Program-made: the position numbers and the translations under genes
Source of the DNA: Paraflavitalea soli
Lineage (GTDB): Bacteria; Bacteroidota; Bacteroidia; Chitinophagales; Chitinophagaceae
Length of the DNA: 64,000 nucleotides
Direction: 5' to 3'
Assembly: GCF_003555545.1 (NCBI RefSeq)
Contig: NZ_CP032157.1
Span: 7,506,546 to 7,570,545, forward strand
Notes under the pieces: generated by a model
What the model saw: only the letters and a program-made list of their open reading frames with translations
Database searches by the model: none
What the model was told of the DNA's origin: nothing
In this document: in pieces, positions 52,254 through 61,914 of the stretch
Position numbering within the stretch: the first letter of the stretch is position 1
Layout of the letters: every line of letters starts with the position of its first letter

Positions 52254-55157
52254 ATGGCGAAAGTTAAAAAGGCAGTGCCGGCAGAGAACGGACAATCCGG
52301 CAGTAACGCATCTCACGATGCAATTGAAGTGTTTGGAGCGCGGGTACATAATCTCAAGAACATTGACATTAGTATTCCAAAAAATAAATTGGTTGTAATT
52401 ACGGGTATCAGTGGCAGTGGTAAATCATCACTCGCTTTCGATACCATTTATGCCGAAGGACAGCGCAGGTATATGGAAAGCTTCGGCGCCTATGCCCGCC
52501 AGTTTATTGGCGATATGGAAAGACCCGAGGTCGATAAGATCACCGGCCTCTCACCCGTTATCTCCATTGAACAAAAAACGACCAATAAAAATCCACGGTC
52601 TACCGTAGGCACCATTACAGAAGTATACGACTTTATGCGGTTATTGTATGCCCGTATAGGAGAGGCCTATAGCTACAACACCGGCAAAAAAATGGTGAAG
52701 TTCAGCGAAGAAGAGATCGTCGACAACGTTTATAAAAAGTTCAAGGGAAAGAATATCACCGTCCTGGCCCCCCTCATCCGTGGACGCAAAGGCCATTACC
52801 GCGAGCTCTTTGAAGACATTCGCAAGAAAGGATACCTCAAAGCCCGCATTGATGGAGAGATCAAAGACCTGGTGCCCAAGATGCAGATAGACCGCTATAA
52901 GATACATGACATTGAAGTAGTTATAGACCGCCTGCCCGTTGCCGATGATATGCACGTACGGCTAAGCCAAAGCGTGCAGAAGGCCCTCCAGGTGGGCAAA
53001 GACCTCATGTTCCTGGCAGTTGAAGGAGTCAAGGCCGGAAAAGAGGGCGCTGTCGTACAGTATTCCAAATTGCTGATGTGCGAAGACAGCGGTATCAGCT
53101 ACGAAGAGCCCAATCCCAATACCTTTTCCTTCAACAGTCCTTATGGTGCCTGCCCCGTATGCAAGGGCCTCGGCAATGTATACCAGATCAGCCTGGAAGC
53201 CATTATCCCCGACAAAAACCTCACCATTAATGAAGGGGCTATTGCCCCCCTGGGTGCAGAGCGCGATGCCCATGTCTTCAAGCAGGTGCAGCAGCTCGGT
53301 AAAAAGAATAAGTTCAGCCTCGATGTGCCCGTGAAAGACCTGCCCAAAAAGGCCCTCAACCTGGTCTTATATGGCAATGAAACACCGCCCGAAGAAGAGG
53401 AGCAGTTTGATTTTGATGAAACTGCCACCGGAGGTCCCTTGTACCAAACAGAATACGAAGGAGTAATACCTCAATTAAAACGTTGGTTTGCCGGCGGCAA
53501 TACAGATGCCTTGCGCGATTGGGTAGAGCAGTTCATGGAACTCAAAGTATGCACTTCCTGCAATGGCGCCCGGCTGAAAAAAGAAAGCCTCTGGTTCAAG
53601 GTCGATGAAAAGAACATTGCCGAGCTGAGTGAACTGAATCTCGATAAACTCATGAAATGGTTTGCCGGTATCGAAAGCCGGTTAAGCAATAAACAAAATG
53701 CCATTGCCAAAGATGTATTGAAAGAGATACGTGAACGCCTGCAGTTCCTGCTCGATGTCGGGTTGAATTACCTCACCATGAACCGTACCTCCCGTACCCT
53801 TAGTGGGGGAGAGTCACAACGCATCAGGCTGGCTACACAGATCGGTTCACAGTTGCAGGGCATCACCTATATATTGGATGAACCCAGTATCGGACTGCAC
53901 CAGCGTGATAACATGCGGCTGATAGATGCCCTCAAGAACCTGCGCAATATTGGCAATAGCGTGTTGGTAGTAGAGCACGATAAAGACATTATGCTGGCAG
54001 CCGATTACCTCGTGGATATCGGACCCAAAGCCGGCTACCATGGAGGAAGGATAGTAGCCCAGGGCGATCCTGCTGCCTTGTTAAAACTGGATACCCTTAC
54101 CTCTTCTTATATCAATGGCCATCGCGCAATTCTTGTTCCCAAAGAGCGGCGCAAGGGCAATGGTAAATTCCTGGAGATAAAGGGTGCAAAGGGCAATAAC
54201 CTGAAGAACGTCGATGCAAAGTTCCCCCTGGGAAAATTCATAGTCGTAACAGGCGTGAGCGGTAGCGGCAAGTCTACCCTGATCAACGAAACCCTCTATC
54301 CCATACTTAGCAAACATGCCTATAACTCCAAGATGAACCCCCTTGAATACAAAAGCATCAAGGGCCTGGAGCATGTAGACAAAGTAATAGAGATCGATCA
54401 ATCACCCATTGGCCGTACCCCCCGCAGTAATCCCGCCACCTATTGTGGTTTCTTTACCGATATACGTACCTTGTTTGCTTCTGTTCCCGAAGCCAAGATC
54501 CGCGGATACAATGCTGGCCGCTTCTCCTTCAATGTCAAAAGTGGCCGTTGTGAAGTATGTGAAGGTGGTGGCATGCGCGTCATTGAAATGAACTTCCTGC
54601 CCGATGTATACGTTCATTGTGAAAAATGCCAGGGCAAGCGGTACAACCGCGAAACACTCGAAATACGGTACAAGGGCAAATCCATCAGCGATGTGCTCGA
54701 TATGACCGTCGAGGATGCCGTGGAATTCTTCCAGAACGTTCCCTACATCTACCGCAAGATCAAAGTGCTGGAAGAAGTAGGCCTGGGATATATTACCCTT
54801 GGGCAGAGCGCTGTAACACTCAGTGGTGGCGAAGCACAGCGTGTAAAACTCGCTACCGAGTTAGGTAAGAAGGATACAGGTAAAACCTTTTATATTCTGG
54901 ATGAGCCTACCACCGGGTTACATTTTGAAGATATTCAGCACCTGCTGGATGTATTGTACAAGCTCGTCGACAGGGGTAATACCGTATTGGTGATCGAACA
55001 CAATATGGATGTAATAAAAGTGGCCGACCATGTGATAGACCTGGGTCCTGAAGGTGGCGATGGGGGAGGGAAGATACTGTTTGAAGGAACCCCCGAAGAC
55101 CTGTTAAAAGTGAAAGAAAGCCACACCGCTAAATTTTTAAAGGAAGAACTAAAATAA
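52254..55157 (+). CDS. uvrA: Excinuclease ABC subunit A
   Basis: 967 residues, slightly longer than the usual 940. Two ABC ATPase halves: Walker A '[12 protein letters not shown]' and '[12 protein letters not shown]', signatures '[13 protein letters not shown]' and '[13 protein letters not shown]'. The C-terminal zinc module is intact ('CEVCEGGG...CEKCQGK'). In the first zinc module the initial CxxC is changed to 'CEDS', leaving one cysteine short while 'CPVC' remains. It recognises bulky DNA lesions for nucleotide excision repair. No terminator is evident downstream. Confidence 0.97.
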   Translation: MAKVKKAVPAENGQSGSNASHDAIEVFGARVHNLKNIDISIPKNKLVVITGISGSGKSSLAFDTIYAEGQRRYMESFGAYARQFIGDMERPEVDKITGLSPVISIEQKTTNKNPRSTVGTITEVYDFMRLLYARIGEAYSYNTGKKMVKFSEEEIVDNVYKKFKGKNITVLAPLIRGRKGHYRELFEDIRKKGYLKARIDGEIKDLVPKMQIDRYKIHDIEVVIDRLPVADDMHVRLSQSVQKALQVGKDLMFLAVEGVKAGKEGAVVQYSKLLMCEDSGISYEEPNPNTFSFNSPYGACPVCKGLGNVYQISLEAIIPDKNLTINEGAIAPLGAERDAHVFKQVQQLGKKNKFSLDVPVKDLPKKALNLVLYGNETPPEEEEQFDFDETATGGPLYQTEYEGVIPQLKRWFAGGNTDALRDWVEQFMELKVCTSCNGARLKKESLWFKVDEKNIAELSELNLDKLMKWFAGIESRLSNKQNAIAKDVLKEIRERLQFLLDVGLNYLTMNRTSRTLSGGESQRIRLATQIGSQLQGITYILDEPSIGLHQRDNMRLIDALKNLRNIGNSVLVVEHDKDIMLAADYLVDIGPKAGYHGGRIVAQGDPAALLKLDTLTSSYINGHRAILVPKERRKGNGKFLEIKGAKGNNLKNVDAKFPLGKFIVVTGVSGSGKSTLINETLYPILSKHAYNSKMNPLEYKSIKGLEHVDKVIEIDQSPIGRTPRSNPATYCGFFTDIRTLFASVPEAKIRGYNAGRFSFNVKSGRCEVCEGGGMRVIEMNFLPDVYVHCEKCQGKRYNRETLEIRYKGKSISDVLDMTVEDAVEFFQNVPYIYRKIKVLEEVGLGYITLGQSAVTLSGGEAQRVKLATELGKKDTGKTFYILDEPTTGLHFEDIQHLLDVLYKLVDRGNTVLVIEHNMDVIKVADHVIDLGPEGGDGGGKILFEGTPEDLLKVKESHTAKFLKEELK

Positions 55158-55217
55158 ATAACATAGCTGCCAGCCCGAAGTTTCAGTTTGCGGACTTACA
55201 CAGTCAACGACCTGTAT

Positions 55218-55252
55218 TTGCTCGCAGCTCGTAGCTCACAGCTCGTAGCTTT
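55218..55252. repeat. AGCTCG-type repeat before the deoxynucleotidase gene
   Basis: GCTCGCAGCTCGTAGCTCAC words, ending 16 bp before the ATG at 55268. Confidence 0.7.
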
Positions 55253-55267
55253 CCAAAATCATAAGCA

Positions 55268-55792
55268 ATGGAAAGAGTTATAATCGACATGGATGAAGTG
55301 ATTGCCGATCCAATGGGAGACATGATAGATTGGTATGAACAAAAGTACGGAACCAAAGTAGACTACAGTAAGATGGCTGGCTCATGGGTAAAAGGATTTC
55401 CCGAAGAACACCATGCGTTGGTCTGGGAGCGCCTGCGCTCACCCGGTTTTTTCCGTCACCTGCCCGTCATGAAAGACAGCGTTGAAGTATTGCGCGAAAT
55501 GAATGAACGCTATGAGATCTTCATCGTGTCTGCTGCCATGGAGTTTCCCAATTCTTTAAAAGACAAGTACGATTGGCTGCAGGAACATTTCCCTTTCTTC
55601 AGTTGGCGCCAGCTAACCCTCTGTGGCGATAAGAAGCTCGTATACGGCGATTACATGATCGATGACCATAGTCGCAACCTGGTACATTTTACAGGCAAAA
55701 AACTCCTGTATACGTCTCCACACAACCTGGCAGAGACCGAATACCAAAGACTGGGTTCTTGGGCGGAAGCGCGCACCATCTTCTTGAAATAG
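55268..55792 (+). CDS. 5'(3')-deoxyribonucleotidase-like HAD hydrolase
   Basis: 174 residues. HAD motif I 'DMDEVIAD', motif II Ser in 'IFIVSAAM', motif III Lys in 'CGDKKLVYGDY' and motif IV 'MIDDHSRN' match the NT5C cytosolic pyrimidine deoxynucleotidase group, which dephosphorylates deoxynucleoside monophosphates. It is on the same strand as uvrA, 110 bp downstream, but a shared transcript is uncertain. Confidence 0.85.
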   Translation: MERVIIDMDEVIADPMGDMIDWYEQKYGTKVDYSKMAGSWVKGFPEEHHALVWERLRSPGFFRHLPVMKDSVEVLREMNERYEIFIVSAAMEFPNSLKDKYDWLQEHFPFFSWRQLTLCGDKKLVYGDYMIDDHSRNLVHFTGKKLLYTSPHNLAETEYQRLGSWAEARTIFLK

Positions 55793-55826
55793 CTACGAAT
55801 TAAAGTTTTCAGCAACCCATTGCCGA

Positions 55827-55881
55827 TTGTCGATTCACGATTGCCGAAAACAGACAGCCGGCCATTATTCATAGCCGGCTG
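55827..55881. repeat. GACTGCC-family words plus a CAGCCGGC hairpin
   Basis: TGCCGATTGTCGATTCACGATTGCC (55830-55854) belongs to the same word family as 4113 and 25156. Next to it CAGCCGGC (55855-55862) pairs with GCCGGCTG (55874-55881) with an 11-nt loop and no T-run; it may act as a bidirectional 3' structure. The rest of this 300-bp gap to 56095 shows nothing I can support. Confidence 0.6.
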
Positions 55882-56094
55882 CCGGAGGATACTGGGGTTG
55901 ACCAGAATTCATTCAAGCTTTTCCAATAAGCAAGCGCAGGGAATGATCAATAAAATCTCTTTTTATCAGGGTACGTGGACTATAGGGAACGGATCAGGTT
56001 TTTGACTCAACCGGATATCTGGATTCTACTAACTTTCCCTGCTGCTTATTGGTTATTATTTAAGTATAGCAAACTGCATCTGCACACCAGTTTG

Positions 56095-56505
56095 CTACCG
56101 AATAATGACCTGGCCATTTTCCAAACGCTCATCTTCGCTAAACACCTCATACAGGTAGTTACCTTTTCCCATATTGTTGAGTACCGTGGTTTCTTTGTTC
56201 CGGATGTTCACTTGTTTTACCAGCTTACCCTCTACATTAAATAAGAACAATTGATATATCCTGCCATCTTCTCCATTAGCACTGAAGAACAGTACCTGGT
56301 TAGTGGCATTGGGATACAATTTTATCTTATGTTTTTTTGTGTTCACCTGCTTTTGCACCAGGATGGTGTCCGCAGGTTGCCCAATCAACGGAGAGCGAAA
56401 AGCTGGCATGGCTACAGAGGTAGTAACAAACAATGTTAGCATACCAATGACCAGCAAGGGCATAGTATAACCAGGTAGTTTTCTCTCGGGTATAGTTGTT
56501 CGCAT
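56095..56505 (-). CDS. Small secreted protein consisting almost only of a type IX sorting domain
   Basis: 136 residues from ATG 56505. An N-terminal hydrophobic segment ('MPLLVIGMLTLFVTTSVAM') is followed by about 30 residues and then a domain like the type A C-terminal signal ('KIKLYPNATNQVLFF', 'YQLFLFNVEGKLVKQV', 'KGNYLYEVFSED', ending 'NGQVIIR'). There is almost no cargo. The start is uncertain (a Met 14 codons later is possible). It lies beside a PorG-like gene. Confidence 0.7.
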   Translation of the reverse strand: MRTTIPERKLPGYTMPLLVIGMLTLFVTTSVAMPAFRSPLIGQPADTILVQKQVNTKKHKIKLYPNATNQVLFFSANGEDGRIYQLFLFNVEGKLVKQVNIRNKETTVLNNMGKGNYLYEVFSEDERLENGQVIIR

Positions 56506-56583
56506 AGGATGACCTTTCGTTAAAAAGGCAATAGTTTTGAAAAGGGTACGGATCAAACAAATACTTTATGATGCTATGGGCAC

Positions 56584-57540
56584 TTAGAACCTGATAGGGC
56601 ACTTGGTTGAATTGCCATACCGGTCAGTGCTCGTTAAACGAAAGCCGAACTTCAGGTTGAATGTATAATAGGCGTCATTATTAGTGGGTGTTCCACGCTT
56701 ATCACCTGGTTGAAACTTGGTAGGCGTATTTACACCACTTTTATTTGACATCCTCTCTGCTAAGGCAGCCTGTGTGGGCGACATGATCCCACTTGTATAA
56801 AAAATGTTTGGATCAACATAATTCTTGCTTACATCATCGATATAATCGGTAAATGTTTTGCGGTGCAGTACTTCAAGGCTTACATGGAATGTCTCAGTCA
56901 GGAAGTATTTTACACCAATACCCATCGGAATATTCAGCTGTGTCAGTTTATACTCCTCACTGCCGGGAATTAATCCCTGACCTTCTGTACGAAGCGGCTT
57001 CAGGTCTACCCACTGCCCGTTTGCAGGATCTGTACCCTGCGGGTTAAATTTGAACATGCCTACACCAATTACGCCATAAGGGCGAAGCTTCAGCCAGGTA
57101 TCATCAGGATCATTCTCAATAAAAGTGGTGGGATATACTTCTAACAGCAACATGGCCTCTGTCAGCTTGGAACGGAAGTTCGAGTTGCGGATCTTCCGCG
57201 CTTCTTCAAGACCACCCTTTCCTTTAATGATGGCATCGTCACCTTCCAGTGTACCAAAGTTTAAAGCAAAGCGCAATCCTATTGCCTGCTTGTATTGATA
57301 ACCAAGGTATGCGCCAAAATGAAGTTTTGTCTTAGGGAAGTTGTTATCCTTCAGGAACGTGGTACCCTTACCTTGCGTACCTCCCAGGTCACCCAGGAAG
57401 TTGCCGGGCCCCAATGTCATCCCTATTTCCCAATAGGATGAATTTTCACCCATTTGACTAAACGAAGAAAAGTTTGCGGACAGGATAATAAGCGTTAGCG
57501 CACAACACTTCCGCACAGAAGCGTGTAGATACTGTTTCAT
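56584..57540 (-). CDS. PorG-like (DUF6089-type) outer-membrane protein
   Basis: 318 residues, signal peptide ending 'FSSFSQ'. Barrel-like body with 'YWEIGMTLGPGNFLGDLGG', 'YQYKQAIGLRFALNFG', 'LRPYGVIGVGMFKFNP' and a C-terminal 'STKCPIRF', a style I associate with the DUF6089/PorG family linked to type IX secretion. The call is by style, not by a decisive motif. Confidence 0.7.
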   Translation of the reverse strand: MKQYLHASVRKCCALTLIILSANFSSFSQMGENSSYWEIGMTLGPGNFLGDLGGTQGKGTTFLKDNNFPKTKLHFGAYLGYQYKQAIGLRFALNFGTLEGDDAIIKGKGGLEEARKIRNSNFRSKLTEAMLLLEVYPTTFIENDPDDTWLKLRPYGVIGVGMFKFNPQGTDPANGQWVDLKPLRTEGQGLIPGSEEYKLTQLNIPMGIGVKYFLTETFHVSLEVLHRKTFTDYIDDVSKNYVDPNIFYTSGIMSPTQAALAERMSNKSGVNTPTKFQPGDKRGTPTNNDAYYTFNLKFGFRLTSTDRYGNSTKCPIRF

Positions 57541-57690
57541 GGAATATCAGATTTAGTTTTCAGATGGTCTGGGATCCAGCGACTAAAATAATAGCCGGTA
57601 AGATTCCTTACAAGAAAACGTAGAAATATTTCTTTTTGTGTGCGGTGTGGAAAAAATAAATAGCGTATGGGAGTTTTACGATAGCATAAA

Positions 57691-58152
57691 TCAGGACAAT
57701 TCAGCTAGTAACATTTCGATGTGCTCAATGCCATCTTCTAAATAAATGTCGCTGGACTGTTGAAAACCAAAGGATTCATAAAACTTTTTGAGATACAGTT
57801 GCGCACCGATGCGAATGGGCGTATTGCCAAAAATACGATACGTAGTTTCTATAGATTTTTTCATCAATGATCGGCCGGCTCCTGACTTTCTCATTTTGGG
57901 AGAAGTGACAACACGCCCGATAGAGACTTCTGTAAAAGAAATACCTGCAGGTACAAGCCTGGTATAGGCTGCCAACAAATTATTGTGCCAACCCATCAAA
58001 TGCCAGGAATATTGATCCTTGTCATCTATATCCTGAAAAACACAATTTTGCTCCACTACAAATACTTCACTGCGCAATTGCAAGGCAGCATAAAGCTCAA
58101 ATACCGTCAATTCAGCAAATGGTTTGCAGGTCCAGGTAAGCGTAGTTTCCAT
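57691..58152 (-). CDS. ElaA-type GNAT acetyltransferase
   Basis: 153 residues from ATG 58152 (another ATG is three codons upstream). ElaA hallmarks: 'ALQLRSEVFVVEQNCVFQDIDDKD' and 'SIGRVVTSPKMRKSGAGRSLM' (acetyl-CoA loop). The substrate is unknown. Confidence 0.88.
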   Translation of the reverse strand: METTLTWTCKPFAELTVFELYAALQLRSEVFVVEQNCVFQDIDDKDQYSWHLMGWHNNLLAAYTRLVPAGISFTEVSIGRVVTSPKMRKSGAGRSLMKKSIETTYRIFGNTPIRIGAQLYLKKFYESFGFQQSSDIYLEDGIEHIEMLLAELS

Positions 58153-58261
58153 AAGTATCATGTGACTAAAGTTAATAAAGTTGTCAACGAAAGCAACCGG
58201 CATTGAGCCAATTGCCCGAATAACTGTATAGTTTTACTGTTTATTGAGTTAAATGCGCCGA

Positions 58262-58334
58262 ATTGCTAAAGGCTAACTGCTAAAGGCTAAAAGCTAACAC
58301 CCAATAGCTTTTTTACCTAAAAGCTAATACCCAT
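58262..58334. repeat. GCTAAC-type repeat overlapping the rarA stop
   Basis: About six GCTAAAGGCTAAC-type words. The rarA stop codon (58324-58326) lies inside the last word, as with cysO. Confidence 0.75.
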
Positions 58335-59604
58335 ATTTATCTCCCCACAGGTTTTTTAAATAGCGGCGCAATTCCTCTTCCCGGGCATTCTTGCCGGGAT
58401 CATAGAACTTGCTGCCGGCAATAGCGGGCGGCAGGTATTCCTGGGCAGAGAAGTTATTGTCATAACTATGGGAATATTGATAGTTTTTGCCATAACCCAT
58501 ATTCTTCATAAGCCGGGTAGGCGCATTCCGGATATGCAGGGGTACAGGCAGGTCCCCGTGCTGCTGTACGGCAGCCAGCGCTGCATTGATGGCCATGTAA
58601 GAGGCATTGCTTTTAGCCGATGCAGCAAGATATACTGCGCATTGCGACAAGATGATCCGCGCCTCCGGGTAGCCTATTTTGGATACAGCATCAAAAGTAG
58701 TGTTGGCCATCACCAGTGCCGTAGGGTTGGCATTACCAATATCCTCACTCGCCAGAATGACCAGCCGGCGGGCAATAAACTTCACATCTTCGCCTCCTTC
58801 GATCATGCGGGCCAGCCAGTACACAGCTCCATTGGGATCACTACCCCTTATTGATTTGATAAAAGCAGAAATGATGTCGTAATGTTGCTCCCCACTCTTA
58901 TCGTACAGCGCTATACGCTGCTGTGCAATGCTCATCACCTGTTCATCTGTAATAGTGATGGCCTGGTCGCCGGCAATGGTGCTGAGCGTGTCGACCACCA
59001 GTTCAAACAGGTTCAGCAATTTCCTGGCATCACCGCCGGAAATATTGATCAGCGCTTCCGTTTCCTTGAGCTCGATCTTTTTAGTCGATAATACTTCATC
59101 CCTTTCCATTGCTTGCTGCAGCAATTGTACCAGGTCTTTATCCTCCAGTGATTTCAATACATATACCTGGCACCTGCTTAGCAAGGCGCTATTCACTTCA
59201 AAAGAAGGGTTTTCTGTGGTGGCGCCTATAAGCGTTACAATACCTTTTTCCACGGCGCCCAGCAAGGCATCCTGCTGCCCTTTATTGAAACGATGGATCT
59301 CATCTATAAAAAGAATGCCCTTTTGTATCGTCTTCGCAGTTTCAATCGCCTCCCGCACGTCCTTTACACCCGAGCTAATGGCGCTCAGTGTAAAGAAAGG
59401 AGCCTGTAAAGTATGCGCTATAATATTGGCAATCGTGGTTTTCCCCGTTCCCGGTGGTCCCCACAGGATCATCGAGGGCACTTTCCCCTGTTCAATAGCA
59501 GTACGTAAAATGCTCCCTTTGCCGGCAAGATGCGCTTGTCCCACCAGGTCCTCCAGCGTCTCAGGACGCATTCTCTCTGCCAATGGCGGCAATGTGTTTT
59601 TCAT
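58324..59604 (-). CDS. rarA: Replication-associated recombination protein A (RarA/MgsA AAA+ ATPase)
   Basis: 426 residues. Start 'MKNTLPPLAERMRPETLEDLVGQAHL', Walker A 'GPPGTGKTTIANI', Walker B 'LFIDEIHRFNKGQQDALL', sensor 'IGATTENPSFEVN', and the C-terminal MgsA domain. It acts at stalled replication forks. Its last codons overlap a GCTAAC repeat. Confidence 0.96.
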   Translation of the reverse strand: MKNTLPPLAERMRPETLEDLVGQAHLAGKGSILRTAIEQGKVPSMILWGPPGTGKTTIANIIAHTLQAPFFTLSAISSGVKDVREAIETAKTIQKGILFIDEIHRFNKGQQDALLGAVEKGIVTLIGATTENPSFEVNSALLSRCQVYVLKSLEDKDLVQLLQQAMERDEVLSTKKIELKETEALINISGGDARKLLNLFELVVDTLSTIAGDQAITITDEQVMSIAQQRIALYDKSGEQHYDIISAFIKSIRGSDPNGAVYWLARMIEGGEDVKFIARRLVILASEDIGNANPTALVMANTTFDAVSKIGYPEARIILSQCAVYLAASAKSNASYMAINAALAAVQQHGDLPVPLHIRNAPTRLMKNMGYGKNYQYSHSYDNNFSAQEYLPPAIAGSKFYDPGKNAREEELRRYLKNLWGDKYGY

Positions 59605-59643
59605 GCCGACAAGGTAAGGAAAAACAAAACCCGGGCAATATAA

Positions 59644-60489
59644 TTAAGGCACGTGCTTCCGGATGAAGGCCTCTACCTTATTAAACGAATCGTCCAGGTT
59701 GGGGCCCGTCCAGCTATGACCTTCCGTGGGATAATAAATGTATTCATAGACCACCTTGGCGGCATTGAGCTTATCAGTAAGCTGGATGGCCTGTCTTACA
59801 GGTACCAACTCATCTTTACCTCCGTGCAACAGCAGCGTATGAGGTGATTGCGGCGTTACAAAATGAACAGGACTATAGGAGTCATACAAGGCGGCATTTT
59901 GGGAAGGAGTAGCCCCTATGATCGTAGCCAGCAGGGTAGGCACGATAGGCATACCTGGGTTGTGATAAAGGTCCGTAAAGTCTGTGGGTCCGAAAAAGGA
60001 GATGATGGCTTTCGGTTTGGCTATATTGGCGTACTTATAACCTTGCAGCAGCGCCAGGTGCCCGCCGGCGCTGGCGCCCAGCAGGATGAAGTCTTTGGAG
60101 TATTTATAGTCCGCAGATTTATTCAGGAGGAAGTTTACCGCCGCTTTTACATCCTCTTCCTGTGCGGGAAACTTATTTTGCCCTGTGGAAGTGTAAAGTC
60201 GGTAATTAATATTCGCAAAAGCATAATCCGGTAAACGACGTTGTAACTCATTGATATAAATATCGAAATCAGCCTTGTCGCCATCAGCCCAGGCCCCTCC
60301 GTGTATCAGGATCATTAATTTGGTGCTGCTCGCATTGGCATTACCAGGCAGGTATAGGTCCAGCACTTGTTGGGCATCTGTTCCATAAGCAATATTAGCC
60401 TTTTTGTCATAGCCGGAACCCTCGTCACTTTTCTTTTTACAGCCAACAAGCCAAATGGTCAGGGTTAAAAGGAATAGGAGTTTTTGCAT
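59644..60489 (-). CDS. Lipoprotein alpha/beta hydrolase (esterase-like)
   Basis: 281 residues from ATG 60489. Lipobox 'TIWLVGCKKKS'. Catalytic elements: oxyanion 'LIHGGAWADG', nucleophile Ser in 'LLGASAGGHLAL', Asp in 'GGKDELVP' and His in 'EGHSWTG'. It resembles the carboxylesterase / BD-FAE-like group. Probably anchored in an envelope membrane. The substrate is unknown. Confidence 0.85.
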   Translation of the reverse strand: MQKLLFLLTLTIWLVGCKKKSDEGSGYDKKANIAYGTDAQQVLDLYLPGNANASSTKLMILIHGGAWADGDKADFDIYINELQRRLPDYAFANINYRLYTSTGQNKFPAQEEDVKAAVNFLLNKSADYKYSKDFILLGASAGGHLALLQGYKYANIAKPKAIISFFGPTDFTDLYHNPGMPIVPTLLATIIGATPSQNAALYDSYSPVHFVTPQSPHTLLLHGGKDELVPVRQAIQLTDKLNAAKVVYEYIYYPTEGHSWTGPNLDDSFNKVEAFIRKHVP

Positions 60490-60582
60490 GATCAAAAATA
60501 CGGCCTGCAGGCCATTGGTCTGGTAGTAATTTAGTAAACGAAAATCAAATTTCTGTTAAGGTTGATTACTCCCCGGGAAGTA

Positions 60583-61098
60583 TTACTTTGGCTGCTGTGA
60601 CGCTGGTCCGTCAAATTGCTGGTACCAGCCGGTAACCGTATTTTGATAGATTAATTGACGCAGGCGGTACATGCCATACAAAAACAAAAGATGGAATATA
60701 AAAACAACGATCGACTGAAATATGATGAATAGAAGATTAAAGAATAAATTGCCCCGCATGATACTCGCCATATTGATATAAGGAATGATCCGCCACACAT
60801 ATACCGTTTTGGCAAACAGGAAAGCAATAAGAATAAAGTTCACCAGGAACAATAGGTTGAAACGTCGCTTTTGAGATACCGTGAGCGGCGTATCCGGATA
60901 GTTATCACTCAATAATGCTAAACCCTGGCAAACGAATAAAAAGACAATGCCATAGCTGATCACACCGATCAGATCACCCCAGAAATTCCTGCCATTAAAT
61001 AAACGGATACCATGGATCACCAGGGAATACAATACCATGATCAGTTGAAGAATACACATTACCCGGAATAATTTCCAGCGCAGGGGGAGTCCATTCAT
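60583..61098 (-). CDS. Small integral membrane protein, unknown function
   Basis: 171 residues from ATG 61098 with four hydrophobic segments: near 'MCILQLIMVLYSLVIHG', 'LIGVISYGIVFLFVCQGLALL', 'LLFLVNFILIAFLFA' and 'LLFIIFQSIVVFIFHLLFLYG'. The C-terminus is polar ('QQFDGPASQQPK'). No family recognised. Confidence 0.7.
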   Translation of the reverse strand: MNGLPLRWKLFRVMCILQLIMVLYSLVIHGIRLFNGRNFWGDLIGVISYGIVFLFVCQGLALLSDNYPDTPLTVSQKRRFNLLFLVNFILIAFLFAKTVYVWRIIPYINMASIMRGNLFFNLLFIIFQSIVVFIFHLLFLYGMYRLRQLIYQNTVTGWYQQFDGPASQQPK

Positions 61099-61182
61099 AT
61101 GGCACAATATAAAAAAAACGGGTCAATCTCCAATACCAAAACAGGAAGGCCGGATGAAGAGGTGGTATAGTCGCTGATGCGA

Positions 61183-61710
61183 TCAGTAAAAGGCCTCATA
61201 AACCGTGGTTTTGATCACCTCTGCAATACCTCCTAGCTTGCTGGCGCTCGTAATGGGAGGCATGCTCATCAGTTGCATAGGGAGCGGTGATTCACCCAAC
61301 CGGTAAGGAGGTTGCTGGTAAGCAAATGCTACCAGGTGCAAGCCAAGCTTTTCATAAAAACGGATACGCCGTCTGGCTGTCTCATCGTCACCCGGCTCTA
61401 CCTCTAAAATGATCCGATGCTGTCCGTACTCAATGATCTCATGCATCAGCTGGCTGCCATATTGTTTTCCCCGTTGCGCAGGATCAATGGCCAGGTGCTC
61501 TACAAAATACCAGGAGCCGACGCGCCATACAATAACAAAACCTACATAAGTACTTTCTTCTACCAGTACCATTAACCGCATAGCTTCATGCGATAGCAAC
61601 GATAATACCTGATGCCACTCCCTTCTTTCCCGGAAAGGGAATGAAGCTTCATACAATTCTTGTACATATGGTAAAGCGGGATGTTCCGTTTCGCGTACTT
61701 CATAAAGCAT
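61183..61710 (-). CDS. GNAT-family N-acetyltransferase
   Basis: 175 residues. The acetyl-CoA motif is 'VEHLAIDPAQRGKQYGSQLM', followed by 'IILEVEPGDDETARRRIRFYEKLGL', typical of GNAT enzymes. The substrate is unknown. Confidence 0.88.
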   Translation of the reverse strand: MLYEVRETEHPALPYVQELYEASFPFRERREWHQVLSLLSHEAMRLMVLVEESTYVGFVIVWRVGSWYFVEHLAIDPAQRGKQYGSQLMHEIIEYGQHRIILEVEPGDDETARRRIRFYEKLGLHLVAFAYQQPPYRLGESPLPMQLMSMPPITSASKLGGIAEVIKTTVYEAFY

Positions 61711-61914
61711 ATGGATAAAGTTAGTTATATCTGCACAGTGCCTGTGTTTTTATTATAACCATTGTAAATAACCGTATTAGATATGTTGTCATAAAGCGTT
61801 ATGTCGTAGTAATACCATAGTAATAAAACAGTTGTAAACATTCACGCGCTTTTACTTCTTTTAATAAATGTTTTTTTATAATCTTGTCCCAGATTCCGTG
61901 TTAAATTCAACCCT

